The translations under genes were made by a program, and so were the position numbers. From contig JAGMUV010000004.1 in the NCBI GenBank assembly GCA_020744425.1, positions 186,001-250,000 of the forward strand: a stretch of DNA of 64,000 nucleotides. Direction: 5' to 3'. The stretch is from Dactylonectria macrodidyma. Lineage: Eukaryota > Ascomycota > Sordariomycetes > Hypocreales > Nectriaceae. Under the pieces are notes generated by a model. The model searched no databases. It saw only the letters and a program-made list of their open reading frames with translations, and was not told the DNA's origin. Below are positions 24,186 through 36,233 of the stretch, in pieces (the stretch's first letter is position 1; each line of letters begins with the position of its first letter).

Positions 24186-26138
24186 TTAGTCATCTACATC
24201 CCATGGCAGGTCCCGGTTGGTAACGGTGGTGCAGGTGAGGTAGGTGATGCCGTCGGCGGCGCGGGTGCTGCCGTTCATGTCGAGCTCGAGGCCGCTGGTC
24301 ATAAGAGGGCGGACGATCTCGCGAGCCATGGCCTTGAGCTCGTCGAGGCGCTTCTCGAAGCGGCGCAGGTTGTCGCGGCTGTACAGCTCTGGGGTCAGCT
24401 TGAGGAAGCGCTTGCACTCGTCGTGGCCGAGGAAGGCGGTTGGCGGGGCGGACCCGAGAGTGCGATAGGCCCGGCCCACGGAGGCCAGGGGCGGGACGAT
24501 GGGAGGAAGGGCCGAGGGCCGGCCGCCGTCGCGGGAGCCCGGGTGACGGCGCTGGTCTGATGCCGGTGGCGGAGGAGGCGGCGAGGTGTGGTCGGCGAGC
24601 CATTGGCGGAACAGGCTGACGCAGAGCCAGTCGAGATAGTGCGTGTTGGGGGCTACGCGCTCGCCGCGGTTATTGAGGAGGCCGACGCGGAAGAGGCGAC
24701 CTTCGACACGGCTGACAGTGTCCTCGAGCTCATCGACCTTGTCTTCGATGATGTCGAGGACGACGTCGGGCAGGGCGGCGCGCAGGCTCCGCTCGCCGAC
24801 GGGCCACTGGCCGACGACGTGGATGAGGGCCTCCTGGAAGATGACCTTGGAGCGGGCGAGGTATCCTAGGCGCAGGTAGGAGATGGGGTACTTTGCGATC
24901 TGCTTCCACAGGCGCGACTGGAACTGCAGCATGTGGTGGTCGACGCGGGGGCCGACGACGGCGAGGGCGTCGTACTGGTCGGCGAGGGTCAGCAGGCTCT
25001 TGCACTGGACGTAGGCGTCGGCGACGTTGACGCCGTCGAGGATGGGCGGGTAGTTGTAGAAGATGCGGAAGAGGTTGTCGTAGTCGCGGAGGAGGTCCTG
25101 GTCAGGCTGGGAGAGGGGAGGCGGCTGCGGCTGGTGCGACGAGGAGAGACCGAGGTTGGCGACGGAGCGGAAGAAGTGACTGGACGAGGCCGAGGAGAGC
25201 GAGTGCGAGTGCGAGTGCTTTGCGCGATGGGAGGAGCGAGAGCTGCCCGAGTTGGCGACGGGCGTGAAGAGGGGGGATGAGGAGGACTCGTCGCGCTGGA
25301 CCAACATGGGGATCTCGCCGGACCCGGACCCGGACCCGGAGGCGGCGCGGGGATCTAGCTCGAACCTCCACCGTCTCCGGGGCGTGGCGGCGCCGTTGCC
25401 GCCGTTCAAGGAGGAGCCGTCATCGCTGTTGCCGGAAGCAGTCGCGCCGTTCTCACCGATACGTGAGAGCTCGGTGCCGGCGGGCAGGGCGCGGACAGGA
25501 CGAGACCAGTCGGCTTGTGTGCTGGCCTCGAAGAAGCCGGAGCAGCGTGTGAGGGTATGACGATGGAGGAGGTATCGATTCTGGGGCGGAACGGTGCCGG
25601 GGGGACACTCGCGGGCGGCGATGATGATCTCGACGTCGCCGCTGTTGGCGAAGACGGGGAAGTCGTTTTGCGGCGCGTGTTGCGACGACCCGCCGCCCGT
25701 GTGCGAGCGGTTGTATCGTTTTGTGCGCGAGAGCGACGGCCGCGACACCACCGATGAAGGCCCGCGCCGTGAGAGCGTCGAGGGGGCCGCCGGCGGAGGT
25801 TCCAGCGTGGAAACCATGGGGGAGGCCGAGGCTGTGGTGATGCTGTCGAGGTGATGGTTGCGATTGCGATTGCGATTAGGAGGTGGCGATGGAGAGGGCG
25901 AGGGCGATGGCGACGGTCGACGTGGAGGCCTCGGTCGTATAAGCGGCGGCGCCGGGTCTGTAGGCGGCGGCAGCTGCTGCGCGAGACCCGGTTTCACGAT
26001 GCTGATGCTACTGCTGCTGCTGCTGTTGTTGTTGCCGTTGCTGCTGCCTTTGTCGAGGAATCGAGGGAGGTGGCGGCGGGAGAAGGAAAGGAAGGGCCGA
26101 GATGGTGGTCTGGCTGGTGGAGCGGTCGTGGTGATCAT
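24186..26138 (-). CDS. BTB/POZ-domain protein with disordered N-terminus
   Basis: Uninterrupted frame of 650 residues from the ATG at 26138. Residues 1-157 are low-complexity (polySer, SPSPSPSP, RNRNRN); an alternative start at Met108 (25817) would remove most of it. The BTB fold begins near residue 159 (DFPVFANSGDVEIIIAA, then YLLHRHTLTRCSGFFEAST). A low-complexity insert of about 130 residues (220-350) interrupts it, and it resumes at DLLRDYDNLFRIFYNYPPIL and VQCKSLLTLADQYDALAVV. A helical region after the BTB (FQSRLWKQIAKYPISYLRLG) resembles the post-BTB helices common in fungal proteins. Fungal BTB proteins of this shape are mostly uncharacterised; some BTB proteins act as cullin-3 adaptors, but no MATH, Kelch or ankyrin partner domain is visible. 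The long insert inside the BTB is the odd point. Confidence 0.82.
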   Translation of the reverse strand: MITTTAPPARPPSRPFLSFSRRHLPRFLDKGSSNGNNNSSSSSSISIVKPGLAQQLPPPTDPAPPLIRPRPPRRPSPSPSPSPSPPPNRNRNRNHHLDSITTASASPMVSTLEPPPAAPSTLSRRGPSSVVSRPSLSRTKRYNRSHTGGGSSQHAPQNDFPVFANSGDVEIIIAARECPPGTVPPQNRYLLHRHTLTRCSGFFEASTQADWSRPVRALPAGTELSRIGENGATASGNSDDGSSLNGGNGAATPRRRWRFELDPRAASGSGSGSGEIPMLVQRDESSSSPLFTPVANSGSSRSSHRAKHSHSHSLSSASSSHFFRSVANLGLSSSHQPQPPPLSQPDQDLLRDYDNLFRIFYNYPPILDGVNVADAYVQCKSLLTLADQYDALAVVGPRVDHHMLQFQSRLWKQIAKYPISYLRLGYLARSKVIFQEALIHVVGQWPVGERSLRAALPDVVLDIIEDKVDELEDTVSRVEGRLFRVGLLNNRGERVAPNTHYLDWLCVSLFRQWLADHTSPPPPPPASDQRRHPGSRDGGRPSALPPIVPPLASVGRAYRTLGSAPPTAFLGHDECKRFLKLTPELYSRDNLRRFEKRLDELKAMAREIVRPLMTSGLELDMNGSTRAADGITYLTCTTVTNRDLPWDVDD

Positions 26139-28817
26139 TCACAGGGAGTTGCTTAGCGGGACTTGGGGGAGGGTGTGCGTGTGTGTGTGGATGGGGCGCG
26201 TATTGTTGACCTGCGTTGCACCAGCGACACGAACAGGATGAAACGGGGAGGGGCGGACCAAGAAAAAGACGAGATGAATAGGAATCTGAAAGATCAAAAC
26301 AAGAGACTGGGGTTTGGGGAAGAGACAGAAGGGGCGGGCAAGAAAAGGAAAATGAGCGACCCGAGGTGCGGATGCGGATATCAGGGCGACGAGACGAGAG
26401 GGCAGAGAGAATGAATGGATGTTGTGTGAATGGTTGCACGCAGCGTGCATTTTGACTGATCTGACTTTCCATTGCCCATTGCCACGGAGGGTCTTTACAG
26501 TGTCAGTACTTCCCTAACTTACCCATACCCATGTCCCCATGCCTCCGGATCGGTGGAGTCGGCCTTGCTGCCCTGCTTGCTGCAATGCTGTCCACCTACC
26601 AAGTGCATTACATGCGCAGCTAGCTAGCCCAAAATAAGAGAGCCCACTCACTAAGGTACCCTGAAGATAGCCTACACCATCACTTCATGATCAGTAACCT
26701 ACCTACAGACGCGGTAAGGGAAAGCCCGCGCGCGTTGGTGTGCCCGGGGGCTCGGATCGCCGTGGTCAAATCAACGCGGCCGGGGCCGGGGGTCTTGTCT
26801 CGGAACAGAAATTCACTCTTATGGATATCACATGTGCAGTACCTAACCTAGCATACAATTGCAGAACTCGGCGAAACAGTTGAAACTACGGAGGTGGTAC
26901 GGGGGATGCCCGGTTAGGGCTTGTGAGAGCCCGTTGATTCTAGTGTAAGACACACGCACCGCGACTTTTGTTGATGAGGGAACGCGGGGAGAAGGGGGGG
27001 AGGAGCTCCAACTGAACGGGAAGAGGGGATTTCCTCCGCCCGCCTCACGCCTTCTGATGGGGTCTCGTTGCGTGAGTTTGGGCGGGTGGCCATTGGCGTG
27101 CGAGCAGTCCGTCCTGCAGAAGTGGTGTTGTGCCAGTGGTGGTTGGTGGTTTGTGGTGGTGGTGGTGGGTGTTGTACAGTCCAGTCTGGGAACTGGCAAG
27201 CAGCTAGGAGGTTGAGAGTCCGTGAGTACATTACGGGTGCATTCGGCAGCATACCTATACTGTAATGTTCTGATTCCTTCTGTATGGTGCTGGTGTGGTG
27301 CCGGCTGTTTGGTTGGCGATGGTGGGATGCAGTGGTGAATGGGTCCCGCTGCTGTCCATGCCTCCATGCCTCCATGCCCCCCCATGTTTTTCCCTCGCTT
27401 CATCCCATGATGCAGCGATCCAATCGCGCCAGGACAGATGGATCCATTCCCGGCGCCGGACTCGCCAGGGCAGGCTCCCTCTCTCTCTTGTCTTCTGGGG
27501 GTGATGAGACCCTTCTGTCTCTCCCCTGCTGCATCCCTCCTCCTTGGGGACACCATCACCAGCGTCTTTGTTTCTTGCTCCGGTTTTTTTCTTGTTAGAG
27601 CCGCTCTCAGCCTCTCGAAAAACCCACCGCCATATCGCCTCTCCCCCACCACCACAAACCCCCCAGCCTCCATCCCCATGTGGCAAAAAGAGTCGGTCTC
27701 TTGTTTGAGTTCTTTGTTTGCTTTGCCCGCGCTTGCGAACTAAACGGTCGGCTGCCTCAGCCTAGCTAGACCCGAGTTTTCGGGATGGGCGTTTCGAAAG
27801 TCTGCCTTGTTTATGTCATCATGTCTCGGCCTTATTGCCCTATTCTCGACAACCCTTCTATGTACACGCAACAAACCGACTGCACCACCACCGGACGGAG
27901 GAGAGTCTCCCCATGATGGAGGGAACAAACCTAGGCGAGAAACATGTTCCACCCCCCTTCCAACCTCTGAAGTGGCACATGCACAACCTAATTTCCCCTC
28001 ATCTGGGTCCTGGCTTGCCAACAACACATGCGCTCATGTGTGCGTCTATATATGCGTCTAGGGATGCGGTCTGTGTAGTAGCATATGTGCGTTGAGCGTC
28101 GAAGCGTCGATGCGTCGCAGCACTTACATGCGTTGAAGCCGTGTCGTTGTCCCTCACGCCGTGTCGGTGGGCGGGGCCGCTACACCCGTCTGCACTCTGC
28201 ACTCTGCACGCTGCAGCAGGGACGCCTACAGTGCATACTGCAGGGCTGGTCCGGTCTGGCTGGCTGGCGAAGCTCACTAGGTACGCGGGCATTCCCAAAT
28301 CCCAGCCCAAGAAAACTGCCGCAGCCGCCACTTTAGCGCCTCTTGCTTGGTACCTACGCGGTACCTACCTACAGTACAGAGGCCTTTTTCTTCTCTCGAA
28401 GCCCCACGTTGTTCCCCCACTGGGCACCAACTGCTGGCCCTCCCAACCCCCGAAACTTTAGCGACCTTTCAGGCCCTAATGAGGAACGGACTGGAAGGTT
28501 TTAGCACATCAAGCGGCTACCGCTGCAGCCCTGCAGCTAGGGAAACAAGCGCGAGAACGAGCGAAAACGGGCAGCGGCCGCAACCCTCACCCGTCGCCGC
28601 AGAGCTAGCCCGGGCATCACGGCCGATCTTTTTTTCCACCACCTTGCTTCCGTAACTGTCCGTTTTGACGTCCAACGTCTAACATCCCAACGTCGACGTT
28701 TGACCACCCCACGCTTCTTCCCCGCTGCCTCGCTGCCCGAACCCTCCGATCGAAACCCTCCTTGCCTCCCTCGCATGGCTATTCGACCTCTCGTTTGCTC
28801 CCGTGCTAGATGATGGA
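26139..28817. other. Divergent intergenic region, BTB gene / lysidine synthase
   Basis: 2.7 kb between two divergent genes. Left part (26139-26520): BTB leader, with a GT-rich run at 26175-26200. A 278-codon minus-strand frame at 26843-27679 is dominated by low-complexity His/Thr/Pro and Arg/Gly and is not believed. Right part (28330-28817): C-rich leader of the lysidine synthase gene. No RNA gene found. Confidence 0.4.
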
Positions 28818-30943
28818 ATGGGTACGGCCGCCCACGCTTACAACCATGTCTCCCGCGCCGTCAGCCTCCACGAGTTCCGGGACGCAGTGGAGGCAGTATG
28901 TCGCCCGCGGTTCCCTAACGCCAGGTCCGCGCGGCCTCAGCGTATAGGTGCGTAGCTTGCTTTGAGGAACACCCCCATGCTTCTGCCTCTGCCTGGTGGT
29001 GTTCGTGCTGACCGTGGTTGCGCCTGTTAGTCCTGGCCATCAGCGGCGGCGTCGATTCCATGGCCTTGGCTTTCCTCTTCTCCAAGCTGCTCCGGACTTA
29101 TCGAGGGATCAAGATCGGCGATAACCCGGCATACGGAGCCATCGCGGTCGTTGTCGATCACCAATTGCGAGACGGCAGTGGTCAGGAAGCTACAAAAGTT
29201 GCCAAGGAACTGCGAAATCTCGAACTGAAAGCTGCCGTGGCGCCTCTGGGCTGGAAGGAAGAGAAGAGCAGAGGGCTCATCCCGAGTGAACTTCCGAATC
29301 TCGAGGGGCTCGCCCGAACTTATCGATACCGCGCTCTTGGAAACGTATGCCACACTATGGGCGCCACGAGCATGTTCTTCGCCCACCATCGCGACGATCA
29401 ATACGAAACTGTGTTGATGCGCCTGCTGGCAGGTCATGGATACAGAGGCTTGCAAGGTATAAGAGAAGCCAATTCGATTCCCGAGTGCTATGACATGCAT
29501 GGGGTCTACAAGAGCGGTCTCATCGATGACCAGCTCAAGACCAAACCATCGCTATGCTTCCGACCCGCCGCGCGCGAGATGAAGCGCCTTCGGAATATAT
29601 TTCGAGACGAAAAGTTGACCGAACCCTGGGACGCCGTGCGGTCTCGATTGAGTGAGAAGGACCTTGCTGGCGGCTATCCTGAGTATGGTACTGTTGAGAG
29701 GTTTCTGGATGCGCCGTACCTCAAGCCATTGGACACGGAGGATGGCGGGGTCATGATCTACCGCCCTCTCCTCGAGTTTGACAAAGCTAGGCTTATTGCG
29801 ACATGTGAGGCAAACAATGTGCCATGGTTCGAGGACCACACGAACTTGGATCCTACCCTCACCACCCGCAATGCCGTTAGATATCTGGTGCGCAATCACC
29901 AGCTTCCAAAGGCTCTTGAAAAACCTTCCATCTTGGCATTGGCTAAGAGAGCAAAGCGGAGGACAAATTACGAAGAGGCCGAGGCACATCGGTACCTCGT
30001 CCGAGAAGCCATTATCAAGGACTTTGACCCAAACGCTGGAACATTACTCGTCAATATTCCAACGTTGCGAGCTGTCAAGAGACGGCGCAAGAGGCGGTCT
30101 CTGGGCCCAGGCAACAAGGCTCGAAGGGAACACCGCAAACTAATCATGTCGATTGCGGTTCGGAAGTTGATGGACTTTGTTACGCCCGAGTATCATCTGC
30201 CGCCCCTGTCCAACCTCGAGAATGTAGTCTACCGGTTATATCCCCACCTAGCACCCAAGTCAAACCCATCACCCCCCAAGACATTTGCCATGGCTGGTAT
30301 ACTCTTTGAGCCGGAGGTAACGGGCAAATCGGTCAGGTGGTCCCTGATGCGAGCCCCGTACACATCCAATCAGCCCCTACCGACGGTCAAGCTCCACGGC
30401 TCGCTTGATCACCGGTTACGTCCGACCAAAGGGGACGTGCCTCAGTCTGTAGAGTCGCCCAACCAGCCTCGGTTGGGTTGGAAGAAGTCCAAGATGTTCG
30501 ACGGTCGCTATTGGATCCGCGTTGGCCACAACACCCGCAGTGCATTCCGCGTCCAGCCCTTCCGCCCTGAAGACGCCAAGGCCTTCCGCAAGGCGCTGCC
30601 GCCATTGAGGCGCGCGAAGCTGGAGCGGCTGCTCAAGCACTATGCACCCGGCAAGGTGCGATACACGTTGCCTGCCCTGTACGGTGTGGAGCGGGAGCGG
30701 GATCACTTCACGCAGCATGTCACGCAGACGGTGACGATGCTGGCGCTGCCGACGTTGGGCATCCACATCCCCGGCCTCGAGCGTTGGGTACGATATGAGG
30801 CGCACTACAAGAAAGTCGATACAACCCTGCTCGGTCATGAATCGCGGGGCGAGGCGCGGCACGTGGCACGGTATCGCCCGCTGTACGGCGTGATGCGGAA
30901 GCAGAGGCTGAGGAGGATGTACAAATATCGTGAACGCGGATGA
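28818..30943 (+). CDS. tilS: tRNA(Ile)-lysidine synthase (TilS family)
   Basis: Two exons (28818-28947 and 29031-30943) give 680 residues; the 83-nt intron has GTGCGT..TAG ends and is phase 1. The start ATG is chosen because the spliced product then runs without a gap into the PP-loop ATPase motif SGGVDS at residues 48-53. Further family marks are VVDHQLRDGSGQEA, FFAHHRDDQYETVLMRLL (the HxxDDQxET signature) and GYRGLQGI, then a fungal-specific extension. The enzyme uses ATP and lysine to convert C34 of the CAU anticodon of tRNA(Ile) to lysidine, so AUA is read as isoleucine. In fungi the nuclear-encoded enzyme is expected to serve mitochondrial tRNA. The first 43 residues contain several Arg and His with few acids, compatible with an import signal. 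The C-terminal 300 residues are poorly conserved in the family. Confidence 0.92.
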
Positions 30944-33263
30944 ACAGGGTAATAGTGTGTATAAGTATAATTGTGTAGCACTAGCATGGTGTATACTGGA
31001 CCCTTGGGATGATTCGAGATACCCTCTGTACTTGGTAAAATGTACGATGTCAGCACTACAAAAGAGCCATTCGGCCAAGAGCAAGTAACTGGCTTGTGAA
31101 AATAACAAGGAATACCTCTCCATGGTTCGCAGCTGCCTGTCACGTTCGAGATATCATGAACATGGGCTATCTGCTGGAGACAAGTGATGCAGCCACGGCG
31201 GAATGTGATAAGTGGCAGTATCGCGAATAGGAATGGCTCAAACCTCGTATAAGTGAGAGATGGCACAAACATACGGAATCAAGATGTAATCCATCTCTCG
31301 ATGATCGACGCCCCCAAGCTATCACAATTTGCAAAAAGCGCCCCCCCCCCCATCCCCTTCGGTCTAGACGTCGCGAATCTGGCCTTGCCCAGGTACACAG
31401 GTATCCAACCGCTTTAGCGCAGGGCGGCCACCTTAATAACAAGAAAGCCTCACTTTCTTTCGCCCCTCCCTCACGGAGCTGATGATTGGATAGCGATATT
31501 GAAGGAAACCCCCATGCTTTTTTTCTCCTCTTACAAGCAAGAGTCCTAATCGAGTTGAGAAGCAAGGGACTTTTCTTCCTTTCTTTTCTTCCCGCTTCAA
31601 GCTCCTGCGGGGGGGGGGGGGGGGTCGCGGTTCGCCTTAAGAAAAAAACCTGGAGATTTTGCCTTCCTTTCTCTCCCGTTTGCACCCCCCTCTTTTTCTC
31701 CGCCTTGCCACCACGGAGACACTCAGCCACTTGAAACACGAAGGCCGCCCGTCCTATCACAGTGCCAGGACGGGGTGCGAAGAAGAAACGGGGGGCAATG
31801 GTAATACCGGGTTTGCTGCCGCGTGACGGATGGGCTTATGGCATTATCTGGCTGGCCTCTTTGGTCTGAAAGTACCCCCCCTCCCCCCCAAGGTACGGTA
31901 GGTGAAAAGAGGCCACCTAGGACGAGGCGGACAAGCGCGCCCTGCGGCATGTCATTTTTCAAGCGTGGGGAGAGGGAAAATCGACTTTTCGACAGCGGTG
32001 TAGGGCGAGGCGAACCACGAAGCCCCCGGGGCAGAAAGGGGAGGGGCTGAGAGGGTATGGGAGTCAGCAGCCGCGCACACGCTCAAATTCCGAGCGTGAA
32101 AAGCAACACCTGGCATCTTAATTCATTTCGCATTAACAAAGAGCTGCAAAATAATTTCGTCTTAGTATCTTCTGTGATATTCTGTCGCCTGGGTTTTGCC
32201 CTGTTCTGTGTCACTTATCACATTCTCCCATGCTTTCTCGGCCCCTTCCGTTCTGAGATGCCATCTGTCGACGTGGAGTGAAGAGTGTCCTTGTGCAATA
32301 AAACTCCACCACGCAAATCATCACGAAGAACCCGTGTACAAGTACAAAAGGAAACGAAACAAAACGAATCCAAAGCCTCCCCTGAAAGAAAAAAAGAGAA
32401 CACTGTTGAAGAAACCATGAGTCATTCAACTGCAGGCACAGAGTGGATGCCCGCCCATCCTCCAAGCTGCCTGGAAGGAGCCGCCACCGTGCCTTCCTCA
32501 AGTAACGTGAACAGAAAAACCCTCCCGATGCCGTTCAAAAACCCATCTCGTCCCTCCCTCATCAACCCGTCCGAACTTGAACTCGACATCCAGTCTGATC
32601 TGTCGAGTGCAGGCTGTCAGAAGACGGCATTGACCGGGTCCCTCCCGGCTGTCGAAGCAACAAACGCAACACACAGCTCGTCCGCCTGACCGAGGTTTCT
32701 TCCTTACGACGGCTGCATCTTCTCTGCGAGCTTCCAGAAGCTGAACTCCTTCCGCCTTGTATTCCCTCGGCTGTCACGCGTCTCGATGGCTTGCTGCAGG
32801 AACACGGCGGTACTGGACGAAACGCACACCCCTAACCCCCAGACCTTTTCGGCCTTCATACCGGTTCGAAAGATGACCCGACCGGGTTGAAAAACAGCCT
32901 AGATACCCGAAAGAGTGACCCAACACACAGACCCGTCGTTATGGAAGTCGACTGCGCCCTGAAATCTGGATACAATGATTGGGCTGTGGTGGTTTAGCCT
33001 GCATGATGGGGATCGACATCCGAGTCCCCGGACCGCCCGATCGTCAGGCCCACACCCGCCCCGAACGATTCGGGATCGTCGTTGATGAGGGGTCCACCAA
33101 TATCCGACATGAGCCACAGCCATGATTCAAAACTTGACGACCGCCCTCGACCGAGTCCCGCCCTAGCATCACTCAATCGAATTGTGATGTAGAGTTACAC
33201 TTAAAAGACACTTAAAGACACATGCGCCAACACAGAGTGGGGAGATTAGAGGGATCCTGCCCA
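30944..33263. other. Convergent intergenic region, no supported gene
   Basis: 2.3 kb between facing 3' ends. It contains a run of 16 G at 31609-31624, other C- and G-homopolymers near 31340 and 31870, and AT-rich pieces at 32100-32420. Frames of 130-200 codons have homopolymer-derived composition and no family resemblance. Confidence 0.4.
31609..31624. repeat. Homopolymer run of 16 G
   Basis: Read directly. Long G runs are rare outside repeats and are error-prone in sequencing, so the length is uncertain. Confidence 0.7.
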
Positions 33264-34082
33264 TCAAGGGCGACGGGACCTCCTGGACGACCTATGCTCA
33301 CGCCGCCTGCTGCTTCGATGGGTCTCGACCTCTGGCACACCTTGTTCTTCGTTTGTGGGCCGGTAGCCCCGAGGGAAGAGGTTGGGAATTTGTTGCAACT
33401 CATGTTGGTTTGATGTTGCGCGATAGAACTCATCATCACTAATGAGCATGTGATGACGAAGATGGTCCAAAAAGAAAAAGTCGGGCCGCATTTGAGCAGC
33501 TTGGAGACCTTGATCTCGGAAGTGTCTGGCGATGTGAAGCATTCGGGCGTGGTAGGACACCCAGCAATCGGCCGGTGAGTCGGATTGCGCCACGAACTCG
33601 CGATTGCAAAACCAGCAAATGCAGTGCATCGGGAAGTTGTTACCCAAGTGATATGCAATGTGCGCTATCCAGGCTTCTGTATCGTCTGCATCGAACGTTG
33701 CCTCACATCCATGGTACTCAACGAATTCGCAGGGGAGCCTTGATGGACCTGGACCTGGACCTGGAATTGGCCGATGCTGTTGATGGCGTGGGGGGCCGAT
33801 TGCAGATGGATTGGAAGACTTGGAAGATACGGTCCGAATGTCTTGGTCAAAAAGAGATGGGTACGAGGTGCCGCCGCTAGACGATGAAGCATTGTCACAC
33901 GAAACTCGTCTGTTCGCCGCCACTGACCTCGGAGTTTGGCTGCTCTCTGACATGATTCTGGGAGCATAATAATGCCGCTGAGGCACCTGGTTGGAAGATG
34001 CGACGACATACGGCATACCGCGATCTCTCCGCATGTGGAACTCATCGAGCCAGCCGGAGATGCCGTCGATTTCGGACCCCAT
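33264..34082 (-). CDS. Uncharacterised fungal protein with a Cys/His (zinc-finger-like) domain
   Basis: The frame ends at 33264. The first in-frame ATG is at 34082, giving 272 residues (MGSEIDGISGWLDEF...). The frame stays open for about 100 more codons upstream without an ATG, so a 5' exon may be missing. After a disordered segment with Gly-Pro repeats (about 130-150), residues about 155-225 form a Cys/His-rich block: CEFVEYHGCEATFDADDTE, then IAHIAYHLG, CICWFCNREF and ARMLHIARHF. It resembles a domain seen in many fungal hypothetical proteins, often near C2H2-type fingers. MRPDFFFLDHLRHHMLI follows. The C-terminus is Arg/Ser-rich and could be a nuclear signal. The function is unknown; the family resemblance is from memory of similar fungal sequences. 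Confidence 0.62.
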   Translation of the reverse strand: MGSEIDGISGWLDEFHMRRDRGMPYVVASSNQVPQRHYYAPRIMSESSQTPRSVAANRRVSCDNASSSSGGTSYPSLFDQDIRTVSSKSSNPSAIGPPRHQQHRPIPGPGPGPSRLPCEFVEYHGCEATFDADDTEAWIAHIAYHLGNNFPMHCICWFCNREFVAQSDSPADCWVSYHARMLHIARHFRDQGLQAAQMRPDFFFLDHLRHHMLISDDEFYRATSNQHELQQIPNLFPRGYRPTNEEQGVPEVETHRSSRRREHRSSRRSRRP

Positions 34083-36233
34083 GTCAGGTAAAGCAAACCA
34101 ATGGCGTCCAAATTGAGGGGCGATTTGGTAAAGGGACTGACAAACGTCGTATGAAAAAGGATAGCGAGGTGGAGGAACGCTCTCTTCTGCCAGCAGCCTG
34201 CGCACCACTATCAGAGGTGTAGGGCAGTGGTCGATGAGGGGATTAACACGGTTTGTCGGCGTTGGCGCTGTCAACGATGAGAGAGCGCGCCGATGCGGGA
34301 GGGGATGTTGGTGTCTGGCGACAGCACTGATGGTGACAGTGGAGTGGTGAAGATGTGAAGGTACGTGGACCGTCCAACCGCTGGTTTGTCAGGGATCTTG
34401 AAAGAGGAGGAGTGGAAGTCACGGCCTAGGAATCTACCAAGCGGATGTGATTCCAAACTGTGAAAACCCGAAGCGAACCTGCCGCTATTCACAAAAAGAG
34501 GACGGGGAGCCGGCAAGATCGATGCCGAAGCAAGCAAGTCCAGAGGCGAGCGCAGACAGCGTTTGGGAAAGATGGGAAGCGACGGATGGGATGCGGATGC
34601 CACGTACTTAAACCATTACTTGGCTTGGGTCCCAGTCGGTCACCGGTCACCGGTCACTCGATTGTCTAGCAGCCTCTTCCGTTTCTGCACGAAGAAAGGC
34701 CATTCGTGCTGTATCAACGTACTGGAGGAGAACCAGACGCTTAGCATGCACAGTCATTTTGGCCCCCGCGCGACAGGGAGAGATACAGGCCCCCCTCAAT
34801 CCCGACCCAACGTTACTACGGGGGAGCGATGTACCCATTGTGGGTGCAGCTGGCTGCATGGCGCCCGGCGACTGCTGGCACTGGAACACGAATCCAACGT
34901 GCGACACATTCGTGGATACAAGGGCCGATGGTAACGGAAGCACGCGCATTTGACAGATTTCATGATGAGGAGCATTGAGTTGACGAAAACTAAGGTTCAC
35001 GCGGCTCTTACATGCGGTTAACCTCGGATGTGGAAATTCGACGAACTCTGATGTTATCTTAGACATTGCTTTTGACCTCGAATACAGAACTCTATCGAAA
35101 AAAAACGACATCGACGAGAGAAATGCAGCCAATGTGTTTGGCTGTCGCCCACTCACAAGTGTGGAGGGTGCGCATCCACCACAACCATGTCCCACCTCGT
35201 CATGATGGGAGGAGCCAGTCAGGCCGGCCAGCCATGATCAGCCAGGTAACAAATGAGATGCAAGGACAATACACCGCTTGTGGTACTGGCTGGCCGACCG
35301 TGAAAGACATCTTTCGTGGAGAAGATATACACAGTTGACTTGCGGCCAGTGCTGCTGAAGCATGTGGATACAAGAGATGCGGTAGGTTCGGAGGCCAAAC
35401 CCAACCACGAGGTGTCGGACCGATGACGCTGGCAGTTTAACAAACAAGAGACATGCTTGAGAACTGACAGAATCGACGATAGTCTCTCGCAGCTGTGAAT
35501 TCACCATTGTGAACCGGGAATGTCGTCGAGGTTTGCGTCACCTGTCAGGTTGTCACCTATCAACGCACTACTGTAAGTACAGTACCAGGATGACCCAAGC
35601 GGGTCGGAACGAGGCGGCGCTGGGGTCAAAGTGAGATATGACGGGACGGTTGTATGGGCCACAGAAGTGATGGATGGTGCGTTCCCAGGAGAAAACAGTT
35701 CTGGGGATAGCGGATGACCCTGAGAATCGGTCGGATGAGGCTCAACTGCTCTCAACTAGCCCACCTCCTCTTGCGGTCCCTGCCCTGGATCCTCCCTTGG
35801 CGGCAGCCCTCGAGATGTTGCCCGTGATCCATTCATGGCTTCGGCCAGCGGCTAACCCCACTTGCGTCCCTCCAGGACAACGCGCCCACGGCACGGCACG
35901 GCATGACGGTCTTGGTTTATGACTTGCTACTTTTAGTCCGTACAGGTCGACCTGAGACGGAAGCGAATTACGATGGGCTGTTTGCGTGCGTGCGTCGTCA
36001 TGCCTCTCGCTGCCGCGGTTGATGAAGCTGGCGAGTCTCGCATTCACGCCCCTTAGTTCTCCATCGTTCTGCGTCGGCCGCCCGGGACCATCTGTCCTTG
36101 CACCAACGGCCACCTGCCATCCCCATATTTACCAGGCAGACGCCCGGAAACACTGGATAAAGGGAATTCATGCCAAGCAGGAGGTGCCCGGCGTGGACCA
36201 AATGACAACGCATCCACGGTTTCAGACCCCGAA

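Noticed and set aside
26843..27679. 278-codon minus-strand frame upstream of the lysidine synthase gene
   Set aside because: Dominated by simple His/Thr/Pro and Gly/Arg tracts derived from GT- and GA-rich DNA, with no family resemblance.
31167..31760. 197-codon minus-strand frame
   Set aside because: Built around homopolymer runs (C and G stretches); its ends depend on the length of an error-prone G16 run.
34271..34603. 110-codon frame directly upstream of the zinc-finger-like gene
   Set aside because: Begins at GTG with no ATG and has no family resemblance; it overlaps the upstream open stretch of the zinc-finger frame in a different frame.
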